Below, piece after piece: positions 34,464 through 42,696 of a stretch of 64,000 nucleotides of DNA. A model generated the notes under the pieces. That model saw only the letters and a list, made by a program, of their open reading frames with translations, had not been told where the DNA came from and did not search any database. Both the position numbers and the translations under genes were made by a program. Source of the DNA: Bacteroidales bacterium UBA1173 (lineage in GTDB: Bacteria; Bacteroidota; Bacteroidia; Bacteroidales; F082); contig DBYZ01000003.1 of assembly GCA_002311655.1 (NCBI GenBank), positions 68,654 through 132,653 on the forward strand, in the 5' to 3' direction. Position 1 is the stretch's first letter. The number at the start of each line of letters is the position of its first letter.

Positions 34464-35463
34464 ATTTCATGAGTTTGTAAATCATCTCTCGGTACAAGTC
34501 TTTCTGGCTCACGTCGCTGCTGGTGTTGTAACCTTTTGATTTCAAATCAAATTCACGCAAAATGGCGATGTTTTCTACACATTTTTTGATGTTGTAGCGG
34601 CGAGAGGCCTCGAAGTAGTCTTCGACGAAGAACGGGCTCACGCCGATGACGGCTGCGACGCTGTTTTTACTCTTGTCGGTAGCGTAATGCAGCTTCAAAA
34701 CCTTGCAATAATAAGCATAAAGCATTATCACTGTTGCGATTAGCGGATTTTCCTTGGTGTTGTCGCCGAAATAGTTGATGATTTGAACTGCCTTCGGGAA
34801 ATCGCCGTAACTGATGGCTTTCTGAAGCTCAAAGATATTGAAATCCTTGGAGATTCCGATGTTATACTCAACATCGAAGTCAGTGATTTCCTTGTTGTTA
34901 GGTACCGCCACCATCAGCTTGTCAAGCTCGTTGCGCACTTTCTGCAGGTCGGTGCCGAGGTAATCGGCGAGCATCTGACAAGCCTTCTGCTGAATCTTGT
35001 AGTTTTTGCTGCCCAAATAGTTGACTATCCACTTCGGGATGTCGCGGTCGTACAGCTTCTTTGACTCGAACAAGACATAGTCTTTGTCGAGCGTTTTCGC
35101 GAACTTCAGACGTTTGTCGAGCTTCTTGTATTTGTAATTCAGGACGAGGATGGTCGTCTCGGGAATCATCTCCAGGAACGGTTCCATCGACTCGATATTT
35201 TTCACGTCTTGAGCTTCTTTCACTATGATTACCAAGTAGTTACCCATCATCGGGAAGTTACGCGCCTGCGTCACGATGTCGTGCACGTTGACATCTTTTC
35301 CGTAAAGGATGATCTGGTTGAAAGCCTTGTCGGCCTCATCCAGCACGGTGCTCTCGATGGCGTCGCTGATAGAGTCGATGAAATACGGCTCCTCGCCCAT
35401 CAGGAAATACACCGGATGGTAAATCTTGTTTTTTATCTCGGAAAGAATCTGCTCGTACGTCAT
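34462..35463 (-). CDS. holA: DNA polymerase III delta subunit
   Basis: A 333-residue clamp-loader subunit. HPVYFLMGEEPYFIDSISDA at the N-terminus and the ILVLNYKYKKLDKRLKFAKT region match HolA, as do LADYLGTDLQKVRNELDKL and NIFELQKAISYGD. It opens the sliding clamp during replication. Its ATG overlaps the AMP nucleosidase stop by one base (TGATG), so the two are cotranscribed. Confidence 0.9.
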   Translation of the reverse strand: MTYEQILSEIKNKIYHPVYFLMGEEPYFIDSISDAIESTVLDEADKAFNQIILYGKDVNVHDIVTQARNFPMMGNYLVIIVKEAQDVKNIESMEPFLEMIPETTILVLNYKYKKLDKRLKFAKTLDKDYVLFESKKLYDRDIPKWIVNYLGSKNYKIQQKACQMLADYLGTDLQKVRNELDKLMVAVPNNKEITDFDVEYNIGISKDFNIFELQKAISYGDFPKAVQIINYFGDNTKENPLIATVIMLYAYYCKVLKLHYATDKSKNSVAAVIGVSPFFVEDYFEASRRYNIKKCVENIAILREFDLKSKGYNTSSDVSQKDLYREMIYKLMK

Positions 35464-36233
35464 CAGAAACGCAAATGTTTGACTGTCATCTTGTTGTCGA
35501 TAATCTGATGCAATGCGTCGATGCCAATTTTAATATGTTCGTCGACGAACATGGAGCTCACTTTCTTGTCGCTCTCCTCTGTCTTGACGCCTTCCGGAAT
35601 CATCGGCTGGTCGGAGACGAGAAGCAAAGCGCCAGTAGGAATCTCGTTGGCGAAGCCTGCCGCGAAGATGGTTGCCGTCTCCATATCCACTGCCATGCAG
35701 CGTGTCTTGTGCAGATATTCCTTAAAATCCTCGTCATGTTCCCACACTCGGCGGTTGGTGGTATATACGGTACCTGTCCAGTAGTCGTGACCGTGGTCGC
35801 GGATTGACGTCGAGATAGCTTTTTGCATCGAGAAGGCTGGCAAAGCCGGGACTTCAGGCAAAAGATAATTGTCCGACGTTCCCTCGCCACGGATAGCGGC
35901 GATAGGCAGGATAAGGTCACCGACCTGATTTTTCTTTTTCACGCCACCGCATTTTCCGAGGAATAGCACAGCTTTCGGATGAATGGCCGTCAAAAGGTCC
36001 ATGATAGTTGCAGCATTAGGACTTCCCATTCCGAAATTTATCATCGTGATGTCACCGGAAGTGGCACAAGGCATCGAGCGGTCTTCGCCGATAATCCTGA
36101 CATTGTTATACTCTGAAAAGAAATCCAGATAATGTTTGAAATTGGTCAGAATTATATATTTCCCAAACTTTTCGAGTTTCATGCCAGTGTAACGTGGCAG
36201 CCAGTTTTCAGTGATTTCTTGTTTTGTCTTCAT
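35463..36233 (-). CDS. amn: AMP nucleosidase, short form
   Basis: A 256-residue phosphorylase-fold enzyme. GMGSPNAATIMDLLTAIHPK, LFLGKCGGVKKKNQVGDLIL and MAVDMETATIFAAGF are the conserved nucleosidase motifs, with Met-Glu-Thr contacting the ribose. It splits AMP to adenine and ribose 5-phosphate. It lacks the long N-terminal regulatory region of the 484-residue enterobacterial enzyme, as is usual in Bacteroidetes. It precedes holA. Confidence 0.88.
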   Translation of the reverse strand: MKTKQEITENWLPRYTGMKLEKFGKYIILTNFKHYLDFFSEYNNVRIIGEDRSMPCATSGDITMINFGMGSPNAATIMDLLTAIHPKAVLFLGKCGGVKKKNQVGDLILPIAAIRGEGTSDNYLLPEVPALPAFSMQKAISTSIRDHGHDYWTGTVYTTNRRVWEHDEDFKEYLHKTRCMAVDMETATIFAAGFANEIPTGALLLVSDQPMIPEGVKTEESDKKVSSMFVDEHIKIGIDALHQIIDNKMTVKHLRF

Positions 36234-36247
36234 GATACAATTTTTTG

Positions 36248-36255
36248 CAAAAATA
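36248..36255 (-). promoter_or_regulatory. -7 box TATTTTTG for amn-holA
   Basis: Minus-strand TATTTTTG fits TAnnTTTG, 14 bases before the start codon. Confidence 0.55.
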
Positions 36256-36288
36256 ATATTTTTTTTTCACACAAAACATTTTTTATTC

Positions 36289-36401
36289 CGTCATTTCGAC
36301 TGAAGCGAAGCGGAATGGAGAAATCACCGCCATCTGGATTGTTACGTAACATTCAATTGTTTGAGATTTCTCGACTACACTTCGTTTCGCTCGAAATAAC
36401 G
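36289..36401. repeat. Palindromic repeat element (MITE-like), copy 2
   Basis: Ends CGTCATTTCGACTGAAGCGA and CTTCGTTTCGCTCGAAATAACG-like bases are inverted repeats; inner arms GGAGAAATC and GATTTCTCGAC follow. It matches the element at 8232-8330 and lies between divergent promoters of amn and the radical SAM gene. Confidence 0.8.
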
Positions 36402-36424
36402 ATGGAACGTAACGTATTTTTTAC

Positions 36425-36432
36425 TACTTTTG
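36425..36432 (+). promoter_or_regulatory. -7 box TACTTTTG for the radical SAM gene
   Basis: TACTTTTG fits TAnnTTTG and ends 15 bases before the chosen ATG at 36448. Confidence 0.55.
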
Positions 36433-36447
36433 CAAAAAATTTTGGAA

Positions 36448-37224
36448 ATGGCATTTTTAACAGAAGATTTGGTTTTCGGTCCGATTCGCAGCAGAAGACT
36501 CGGTAATTCGCTGGGTGTCAATTTGTTGCCAAAGTTCGGAAAGATCTGCACCTTCAACTGCGTTTATTGCGAATGCGGATGGAACCCGGAGCACAGAGAC
36601 GAGAAAGCGCGACTGGCGACACCTCAAGAATACGAGCAAACACTGGAAATTGCGTTGAAATCGCTCGTCGGGACAGACAGAGAACCAGACAGCATCACGT
36701 TTTCGGGCAACGGTGAGCCGACCTTGCATCCGAATTTCCCGGAAATCATCGACATAACCATCAGATTACGAGACAAATACGTTCCGAAAGCAGTCATCAG
36801 CGTGCTGACAAACGGCACCAACATCCATAACGAAAAGATTTTCAAGACCTTGCAGAAAGTCGACAACAACATCTGCAAACTTGACGGCGGCACGCTCGAT
36901 GTTATTAATAAGGTAAATCTCCCAAACGTAAAAATCAACCTCGAGCAATACATCGCGGATCTGCAACGCTTTGAGGGTCAGGTGATTATCCAGACTTTGT
37001 TCCTTCGCGGCGAGCATAACGGACAAAAATTCGACAACACGACAGACGAGGAAGTCAATCTCTGGCTTGAACATCTTAAAAAGATAAATCCAAGAAAGAC
37101 AATGATTTACGTCATCGACAGGGAGACTCCTGAGAAAAATCTGGAAAAAATCTCAAAGGATGAATTGAGCCGCATCGCCGAGAAAGTTAAAGCATTGGGA
37201 CTCAACGTGGAATTTTATTCATAA
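36448..37224 (+). CDS. Radical SAM protein (COG0731-like)
   Basis: A 258-residue protein with the radical SAM cluster motif C34-x3-C38-x2-C41 (KICTFNCVYC). FSGNGEPTLHPNF is the GGE-like SAM-binding element, and VLTNGTN follows. The overall layout fits the COG0731 group related to TYW1, whose Bacteroidetes members are uncharacterised. It is probably cytosolic and binds a [4Fe-4S] cluster. The start at 36448 gives MAFLTEDLVFGPIRSRRLG, the family start; an ATG at 36430 overlaps the -7 box. It forms its own unit. Confidence 0.88.
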   Translation: MAFLTEDLVFGPIRSRRLGNSLGVNLLPKFGKICTFNCVYCECGWNPEHRDEKARLATPQEYEQTLEIALKSLVGTDREPDSITFSGNGEPTLHPNFPEIIDITIRLRDKYVPKAVISVLTNGTNIHNEKIFKTLQKVDNNICKLDGGTLDVINKVNLPNVKINLEQYIADLQRFEGQVIIQTLFLRGEHNGQKFDNTTDEEVNLWLEHLKKINPRKTMIYVIDRETPEKNLEKISKDELSRIAEKVKALGLNVEFYS

Positions 37225-37264
37225 AATATTTTTAAAATTTTTCACTCCTATTAAAAAAAATAGC

Positions 37265-37272
37265 TAAATTTG
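37265..37272 (+). promoter_or_regulatory. -7 box TAAATTTG for the DUF3822-rsmD operon
   Basis: TAAATTTG fits TAnnTTTG, 32 bases upstream of the first gene. Confidence 0.55.
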
Positions 37273-37304
37273 CAACGCAAAAAATGTAAATAAATTTAAA
37301 AATC

Positions 37305-37919
37305 ATGAATAATAAGAATTTACCTATCATCAACATCGCATTGACACTTGTCGCATGCTTATTGGCTTACTTGGTATTCGACAGCATCAGACAGCCTGTG
37401 GCTTTCGAAAACACCCGTAAAGAAAGAGAAATCAAGGTCGTCCAGAGTTTGAAAGACATCAGAAGCACACAGACTCTTTTCAAACAGACCTACAACAGAT
37501 ACACCGCAAACTTCGACTCACTCATCGAGTACATCAGAACAGGCGAGCTTCCTATCGTTAACATGATTCCGGACCCTGAAGACACAACATTTACAAAGAC
37601 CATCAACGATACAGTTGGTTACATCAAGGTCATCGACTCATTGTTCAACAGCAGAGAAAACTTCGACGTCAACAGTCTGCGCATCGTTCCGTTCTCACAG
37701 AACGTGGCATTCGAGATGCAAGCAGGTTATATCATGCGTGGTGGTTTGAAAGTCGCTGTGTTTGAAGCAAAGACTCCATACAGCTCATATCTTTGGGACC
37801 TCGACCCACAGCGCGTCAACAACTTGAGAGCTGAGCAGGAAGACCTCGACAAATACGCAGGTTTGAAAGTCGGTTCGATGGACGAGCCTTCAACAAGCGG
37901 TAACTGGGAATCATTATAA
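37305..37919 (+). CDS. Conserved single-pass membrane protein of unknown function
   Basis: A 204-residue protein with an N-terminal membrane helix (about 8-27) and a long helical region carrying REIKVVQSLKDIRSTQTLFK, followed by an outer domain. It resembles small Bacteroidales proteins that usually precede DUF3822 and rsmD; no function is known. The main part should face the periplasm. It starts the operon and is 2 bases from the DUF3822 gene. Confidence 0.65.
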   Translation: MNNKNLPIINIALTLVACLLAYLVFDSIRQPVAFENTRKEREIKVVQSLKDIRSTQTLFKQTYNRYTANFDSLIEYIRTGELPIVNMIPDPEDTTFTKTINDTVGYIKVIDSLFNSRENFDVNSLRIVPFSQNVAFEMQAGYIMRGGLKVAVFEAKTPYSSYLWDLDPQRVNNLRAEQEDLDKYAGLKVGSMDEPSTSGNWESL

Positions 37920-37921
37920 TC

Positions 37922-38560
37922 ATGACCCCGACAACCGGCAGTTTGAACAAACACGATACAACCATCCAGCATCCGTTGGATGGTTTTTCGTATTACATAG
38001 TCGACAACGACCTGAACACCTTTGTTCCAAACGAGGTGTATCAAGACAAAAACAAGAAGCAATATCTTGATATTCTGGGACTTACAGACGAAGACAGCGT
38101 GGTTTGCGCCGATTTCGTTAAGCTCGCCGATGCATACAACGTGTTCGCGATGCCGAAAAAAGACTTCGAAAGCATTCGGAATCAAGATGAAAACGCCGAG
38201 TTTCATCACGCCTCGAGCGTACTCGTGGCAAGCTTGATAAAAGACAACATGGAGCGTACCGACGATGTCCGTGTGTATCTCAATATCAAGAATCAGGTTT
38301 TTGAAGTGACAGTCTTAAAAGGATGCAACTTATTGTTTAACAATAATTTCCGTTTTAAGACAAAAGAAGATTTTTTATATTTTCTGCTTTTCACCATCGA
38401 GCAGCTGCATCTTGACGCAGGCTCCGTGCCGGTATATTTCCTCGGCATGATTGAGGAGAAATCGACGATTGTGGAAGTCACGTCGAGATACATGCGCGAC
38501 ATCCGCTTCATGGGGAAAGACTATAACGCAATAAACAAAGCGAAGACATGCGAATTATAA
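37922..38560 (+). CDS. DUF3822 family protein
   Basis: A 212-residue protein whose HPLDGFSYYIVDNDLNTF start, KLADAYNVFAMP middle and ATPase-like but motif-poor fold match DUF3822, a family found next to rsmD in Bacteroidetes. Members look like degenerate actin/FtsA-fold proteins, though I infer this only weakly. It overlaps rsmD by 13 bases. Function is unknown; the fixed neighbourhood points to rRNA modification or CoA synthesis housekeeping. Confidence 0.78.
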   Translation: MTPTTGSLNKHDTTIQHPLDGFSYYIVDNDLNTFVPNEVYQDKNKKQYLDILGLTDEDSVVCADFVKLADAYNVFAMPKKDFESIRNQDENAEFHHASSVLVASLIKDNMERTDDVRVYLNIKNQVFEVTVLKGCNLLFNNNFRFKTKEDFLYFLLFTIEQLHLDAGSVPVYFLGMIEEKSTIVEVTSRYMRDIRFMGKDYNAINKAKTCEL

Positions 38561-39105
38561 GAGGACGACATCAGAGACGGCAGATTGTGGCGCCCGACAA
38601 CCTCCCGACGCGCCCGACGACCGACATGGCAAAGGAGAGTCTGTTCAACATCCTTGAAAATCAGATAGATTTGGAGGAGACGACAGCTTTAGACCTCTTC
38701 GCCGGAACAGGAAACATCTCCTACGAACTCGTTTCGAGAGGCTGCCCGCACGTGACCGCCGTCGATGAGAACAACAACTGCGTAAGATTCATCAGAGAGA
38801 CGGCTAACAAATTGGAGATGAACGAGTTATCGGTGGTAAAATCAGACGTATTCCGTTTCTTGCCGATGCACAAAGCCAAGTACGACCTCATCTTCGCTGA
38901 CCCGCCTTACGACTGCAAACATTACGAGCTGCTCGTGAACCTCATTTTTGAAAACGCATTATTGAAAGACGACGGCATTTTCGTGTTGGAACACGACAGA
39001 ACGATAGATTTCTCGGAGCATCCGAACTATTACGACCATCGCAAATACGGAAAAGTGAACTTCACGTTTTTTGCATCCAAACCTGTTGAAAAAGAAACTA
39101 TCTAA
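38548..39105 (+). CDS. rsmD: 16S rRNA (G966-N2)-methyltransferase
   Basis: A 185-residue RsmD enzyme: MRIIRGRHQRRQI start, TRPTTDMAKESLFNIL, the SAM loop DLFAGTGNISYE and the catalytic DPPYD. It methylates G966 of 16S rRNA in the cytosol. All motifs are present and length is normal. It starts within the DUF3822 gene and is followed after 12 bases by a C69 peptidase gene. Confidence 0.94.
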   Translation: MRIIRGRHQRRQIVAPDNLPTRPTTDMAKESLFNILENQIDLEETTALDLFAGTGNISYELVSRGCPHVTAVDENNNCVRFIRETANKLEMNELSVVKSDVFRFLPMHKAKYDLIFADPPYDCKHYELLVNLIFENALLKDDGIFVLEHDRTIDFSEHPNYYDHRKYGKVNFTFFASKPVEKETI

Positions 39106-39117
39106 AACTACAGTAAT

Positions 39118-40704
39118 ATGAAAAAGCACCTTAACTTATTGATTGTTTTGTTATTATCGACAATGGCTCTGAGCGCTCAGGTCAATGTCGACGAATATGA
39201 ATTTGACGGTGCCAACTGCACCAGTATCATGGTTGGCAAGAAAGCATCTGCCGACGGCTCTGTCATGACATCACACACCTGCGACAGCTGGTACCGCACC
39301 TGGATGCGCTGGGAGCCAGCCGCCGACTATGAAGACAACGCCTGGACACCAGTCTACAAAGGCACCATGCACACCATGAGTCCTAGCGAGACAAAGGGTC
39401 TGGAAGTGGCAGCCGAGATTCCGTTGCCGAACCACACCTACGCATATCTCAACACCGCATATCCTTGCTTCAACGAGAAGCAGCTGGCTATAGGCGAGAC
39501 TACGTTCTCTGGTCCTGACACCCTACGCAATAATGAGGGAGCCTTCCTCATTGATGAACTCGAGCGTTTGGCATTGCAACGCTGCGACAACGCCCGCGAC
39601 GCCATCAAAACCATAGCTGAATTCATCAAAGAATATGGATACGGTGACGGCGGCGAGGCTATCACCATCGCCGACACGAAAGAAGTGTGGCTCATGGAAA
39701 TCATGGGCGAAGGTCCTGACAAGATCGGAGGCATCTGGGCAGCACAACGCGTTCCTGACGGAGAAGTCAGCGTTTCGGCTAACATTCCGAGAATCAAATA
39801 CTTAAACAGAAAAGACGAGAAAAACTTCATGTGCTCTGACAACGTTGAAGAGGTGGCGAAGAAATACGGCCTCTGGGACGGCGAAGGCGAACTCATTTGG
39901 TACAAGGCATTTGCCAGCAGCTACTCCAACGGAAAGAACTTCCGTGAACGTGAATGGTTTATATTCAACGAGTTAGCCCCGTCATTGAAACTCGACAGAG
40001 ACGCTGAAGACATCCCGTTCTCGGTGAAACCGGAAAAGAAAGTCGACGTCCGCGACGTGATGCGCCTCCTGCGCAGCTACTATGAAGGCACCGACATGGA
40101 CATCACACGCAATCTCAAAATAGTGACACGCGACGGCGACACCATCGTCTCTCCTACCGCAAATCCTTGGATGGGCGGCAACGAGCAGAAAGTTTACAAC
40201 ATGCTGAAACCTGGAACCATCGAGTTCAAACGCGGCGTGGCAATGTCGTGGTGCTCATATTCATTCGTGGCACAGCTCCGCGACTGGATGCCTGACGAGA
40301 TCGGCGGAATCTGCTGGATCGGCGTCGAGAATCCTGGACAAAGCCCGAGAATCCCTGTCTACAGCGGCTGCACCAAGATGCCGTCATGCTTCGACAGATG
40401 CGGACACGGTCACTACGACGAGCAGACAGCTTTGTGGCGTTACAGAAAAGCCAACAAACTCGCTCAGGTCAACTGGGGATACGCAAAGGATATAATGTAC
40501 AGCAATATCCAGCGTTATGAAGACAAGGCTTTCGAAGAGATGCCAGAGTTAGAGAAAAAAGTCGAGAAACTTCTCAAGAAAGGCGAAAAAGACGAAGCCA
40601 TCAAGATGCTCAACAGATACACTGCCGACTTCGAGGCAGCAACAGCTGAGACATGGAAAGAGATGGAACATCATTTCTGGGAAAAGTTCTGGACAGGATT
40701 CTGA
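39118..40704 (+). CDS. C69-family dipeptidase, secreted
   Basis: A 528-residue Ntn-hydrolase-type dipeptidase. Signal peptide 1-20 (ending ALSA) is followed by ANCTSIMVGKKASADGS, where Cys34 is the expected nucleophile exposed after processing. NEGAFLIDELERLALQRCDN and VWLMEIMGEGPDKIGG further match PepD/C69. It should trim peptides in the periplasm or outside, useful for a peptide-fermenting organism. It follows rsmD closely and is 6 bases from the next gene. Confidence 0.88.
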   Translation: MKKHLNLLIVLLLSTMALSAQVNVDEYEFDGANCTSIMVGKKASADGSVMTSHTCDSWYRTWMRWEPAADYEDNAWTPVYKGTMHTMSPSETKGLEVAAEIPLPNHTYAYLNTAYPCFNEKQLAIGETTFSGPDTLRNNEGAFLIDELERLALQRCDNARDAIKTIAEFIKEYGYGDGGEAITIADTKEVWLMEIMGEGPDKIGGIWAAQRVPDGEVSVSANIPRIKYLNRKDEKNFMCSDNVEEVAKKYGLWDGEGELIWYKAFASSYSNGKNFREREWFIFNELAPSLKLDRDAEDIPFSVKPEKKVDVRDVMRLLRSYYEGTDMDITRNLKIVTRDGDTIVSPTANPWMGGNEQKVYNMLKPGTIEFKRGVAMSWCSYSFVAQLRDWMPDEIGGICWIGVENPGQSPRIPVYSGCTKMPSCFDRCGHGHYDEQTALWRYRKANKLAQVNWGYAKDIMYSNIQRYEDKAFEEMPELEKKVEKLLKKGEKDEAIKMLNRYTADFEAATAETWKEMEHHFWEKFWTGF

Positions 40705-40710
40705 TAACAC

Positions 40711-41352
40711 TTGAAAATGAAGAAATCCACATTATTAGCGATTACCGCCACCGTGCTGGTGTTGCTCATGACATACATGCCGGCGAATGCTCAATATGTC
40801 GTCTCCGACAAATACGACCTGTGGTTTGAAGATACCGACAACGAGATGACAACACGCAAGGCGGAATGGTGCACCGAAGATTATCAGGACCTCAGAAACG
40901 GATGCTATGTCCGAATCAATAGCTCTTACGTGTACATATATAATAATGGCAGATCCATCCTCTATGGAGATGAAATCAACCTGATTTACAACGGCTATTA
41001 TCGTGTAAAACGCAACGGGACATGGTATCTGGCTGATCCGGACGGTGATTTGGTAGATGGAATTTACGGAAAGGAAATTCTTTATTATCCTTGGAATCAT
41101 GTGGCAGTTCAGCGCAGCTCAGGCTATTGGGATGTCTATAACTGCAACGGATACAAACTCGATTTCTATTCCGACGAGTCACCTTTAATCTTTGCAAACG
41201 GCTGCTGGGGTGTCAAGCACGGCAGATATTGGTATGGGTACGATCAGGACGGCGATCAGATTAGCGGAGTGTATGGCGATGAGCTCATTTTGCTTAATGA
41301 CGGCCGCTGGAAATGCATCCAAGGCAGTTACATCTCCTATGTAAGACCATAA
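40711..41352 (+). CDS. Secreted protein with WG-like beta repeats
   Basis: A 213-residue protein with signal peptide 1-27 (ending ANAQ) and repeated strands of the kind NGYYRVKRNGTWYLADPDGD, NGCWGVKHGRYWYGYDQDGD and NDGRWKCIQGSY, spaced about 45 residues. They resemble WG/KWG repeats, which form beta-rich binding proteins. No catalytic motif is seen. It is the last gene of the operon from 37305. Confidence 0.6.
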   Translation: MKMKKSTLLAITATVLVLLMTYMPANAQYVVSDKYDLWFEDTDNEMTTRKAEWCTEDYQDLRNGCYVRINSSYVYIYNNGRSILYGDEINLIYNGYYRVKRNGTWYLADPDGDLVDGIYGKEILYYPWNHVAVQRSSGYWDVYNCNGYKLDFYSDESPLIFANGCWGVKHGRYWYGYDQDGDQISGVYGDELILLNDGRWKCIQGSYISYVRP

Positions 41353-41453
41353 TTGTCTATTCATATCTTATTGTTTATCAATGTTTTATAAAAAATCTTA
41401 AAAATTTTTTAAAAATATTTTAATTTTTTTGTAGTTTATATTATAAACTTGTT

Positions 41454-41461
41454 TATCTTTG
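41454..41461 (+). promoter_or_regulatory. -7 box TATCTTTG, with TTTG 22 bases upstream
   Basis: TATCTTTG follows a TTTG at 41428-41431. It would start the membrane protein/regulator unit with a leader of about 70 bases. Confidence 0.6.
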
Positions 41462-41538
41462 CATCGTCGTTTAAGACATAAAGTGCACTTAAAAAAGTTT
41501 AAATTAAAAGTCAAAAATTAACAATTAAAATTAAAACT

Positions 41539-42126
41539 ATGGAAAACATTGAACAAAAAAATGAAATGACAGCTCAGCAGAGTTTGAACATCATCAGTGA
41601 AATGATCAACGAGAGCCGTCGCACAATCCTTCAAAGCAGCGCAAAACACTTCATGTTATGGGGCAGTTTGCTGATCGTTGTATCGTTAGTGATTTATTGG
41701 TTATGGCAATATTCGGGCAGTCCGGTTTGGAATGTCGTGTGGTTTGTAATGCCTGCCTTAGGATTCCCGATGGTAAGAATCCTCGAGAGAAAAGAGTCCG
41801 ACATCCCGCAGAGCAAAATCAACATGAACATCGGTCTGATCTGGCTCACCTATTGTATTTTCGCGGTCTGCATCAGTGTCATCGCAATGCTGTGGATATC
41901 GATGAACATCACGTTGATTCTTGTGGTTTTGGTAGGCTTTGCAGAGGCTATCTCGGGCTTTCTTTTGAAAAACTGGGCTATCACCATCAGCGGTTTCATC
42001 ATCGGCATCGGTGGCGCAGTGATGGCTTCATTACTTGCTGCTGGTGCTGAGCAGTTGCTCATTTTCACCGTATGCGGCATCATGCTCGTTATAACCGGAC
42101 TTATTATCAAATCTCAATACAAGTAG
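41539..42126 (+). CDS. Multi-pass membrane protein paired with a winged-helix regulator
   Basis: A 195-residue protein with a soluble N-terminal helix (MTAQQSLNIISEMINESRRT) and about five membrane helices. Similar proteins in Bacteroidetes are commonly followed by a small winged-helix protein, as here after 2 bases. The role is unknown; the pair may sense an envelope signal. Confidence 0.65.
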   Translation: MENIEQKNEMTAQQSLNIISEMINESRRTILQSSAKHFMLWGSLLIVVSLVIYWLWQYSGSPVWNVVWFVMPALGFPMVRILERKESDIPQSKINMNIGLIWLTYCIFAVCISVIAMLWISMNITLILVVLVGFAEAISGFLLKNWAITISGFIIGIGGAVMASLLAAGAEQLLIFTVCGIMLVITGLIIKSQYK

Positions 42127-42128
42127 CC

Positions 42129-42410
42129 ATGTTACCGAAACTTGACCCAATAATGCATTCCGAGCTGCGGCTGGCGGTGATGTCGATCCTTGCCGGCGTT
42201 GAGGATGCTGATTTCAGTTACCTCAAGAAGCAGACTGGAGCCACATCGGGCAACCTCAGCGTGCAAATCGACAAGCTCAGCGCGGCAGGCTACATCTCTG
42301 TGGAGAAAGGCTTCAAGGGAAAGGTGCCTTGCACTACCTGCAAAATCACTTCAGCGGGCCTTACAGCCTTCGAAAACTATGTTAACTCATTGAAAGAGTA
42401 TCTCATTTAA
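42129..42410 (+). CDS. Winged-helix DNA-binding protein (PF13601-like)
   Basis: A 93-residue regulator: LRLAVMSILAGVEDADFSYL, then LKKQTGATSGNLSVQIDKLS as the recognition helix, and KGFKGKVPCTTCKITSAGL as the wing. The fold is of the MarR/ArsR-like group with one domain. The ATG at 42129 is the family start; an in-frame ATG at 42072 lies inside the membrane protein gene. It ends in a terminator and probably regulates its own unit. Confidence 0.85.
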   Translation: MLPKLDPIMHSELRLAVMSILAGVEDADFSYLKKQTGATSGNLSVQIDKLSAAGYISVEKGFKGKVPCTTCKITSAGLTAFENYVNSLKEYLI

Positions 42411-42433
42411 AACTAATACTATTTGAATTTTTC

Positions 42434-42463
42434 AGGGGACAATTGGGGAGTTGTCCCCTTTTT
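42434..42463 (+). terminator. Intrinsic terminator after the regulator gene
   Basis: GGGGACAA pairs with TTGTCCCC around a short loop and five T follow. Confidence 0.85.
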
Positions 42464-42507
42464 CATTTTTTATTTGATTTTTCAGCCGTTGACGATGAAA
42501 TTTTTTG

Positions 42508-42515
42508 TACCTTTG
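42508..42515 (+). promoter_or_regulatory. -7 box TACCTTTG before the cobalamin riboswitch
   Basis: TACCTTTG fits TAnnTTTG and lies just upstream of the riboswitch, so transcription would begin at its 5' edge. Confidence 0.6.
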
Positions 42516-42522
42516 CCGCCGC

Positions 42523-42656
42523 TTTGGAAAAGGGAATGCCGTGAAAATCGGCAACAGTACCCGCTGCTGTAAGTCCGGCGTAAAGGCCTGTCAATCAAGC
42601 CACTGTCGAGAGATGGGAAGGCGACAGGCTCGGATGAGTCAGAAGACCTTGCCAAG
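42523..42656 (+). promoter_or_regulatory. Cobalamin riboswitch
   Basis: The conserved core is present in order: GGAAAAGGGAATGCCGTGAA, ATCGGCAACAGTACCCGCTG, CTGTAAGTCCGGCG, GCCACTGTCGAGAGATGGGA, and the B12 box AGTCAGAAGACC at 42637-42648. It lies 40 bases before the DUF4465 T9SS gene. With cobalamin bound, such switches usually lower expression. The expected output is more protein when B12 is scarce. Confidence 0.93.
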
Positions 42657-42696
42657 CAACATAGTAAATTTATTTCGGGATTAAAATTAAATTATC

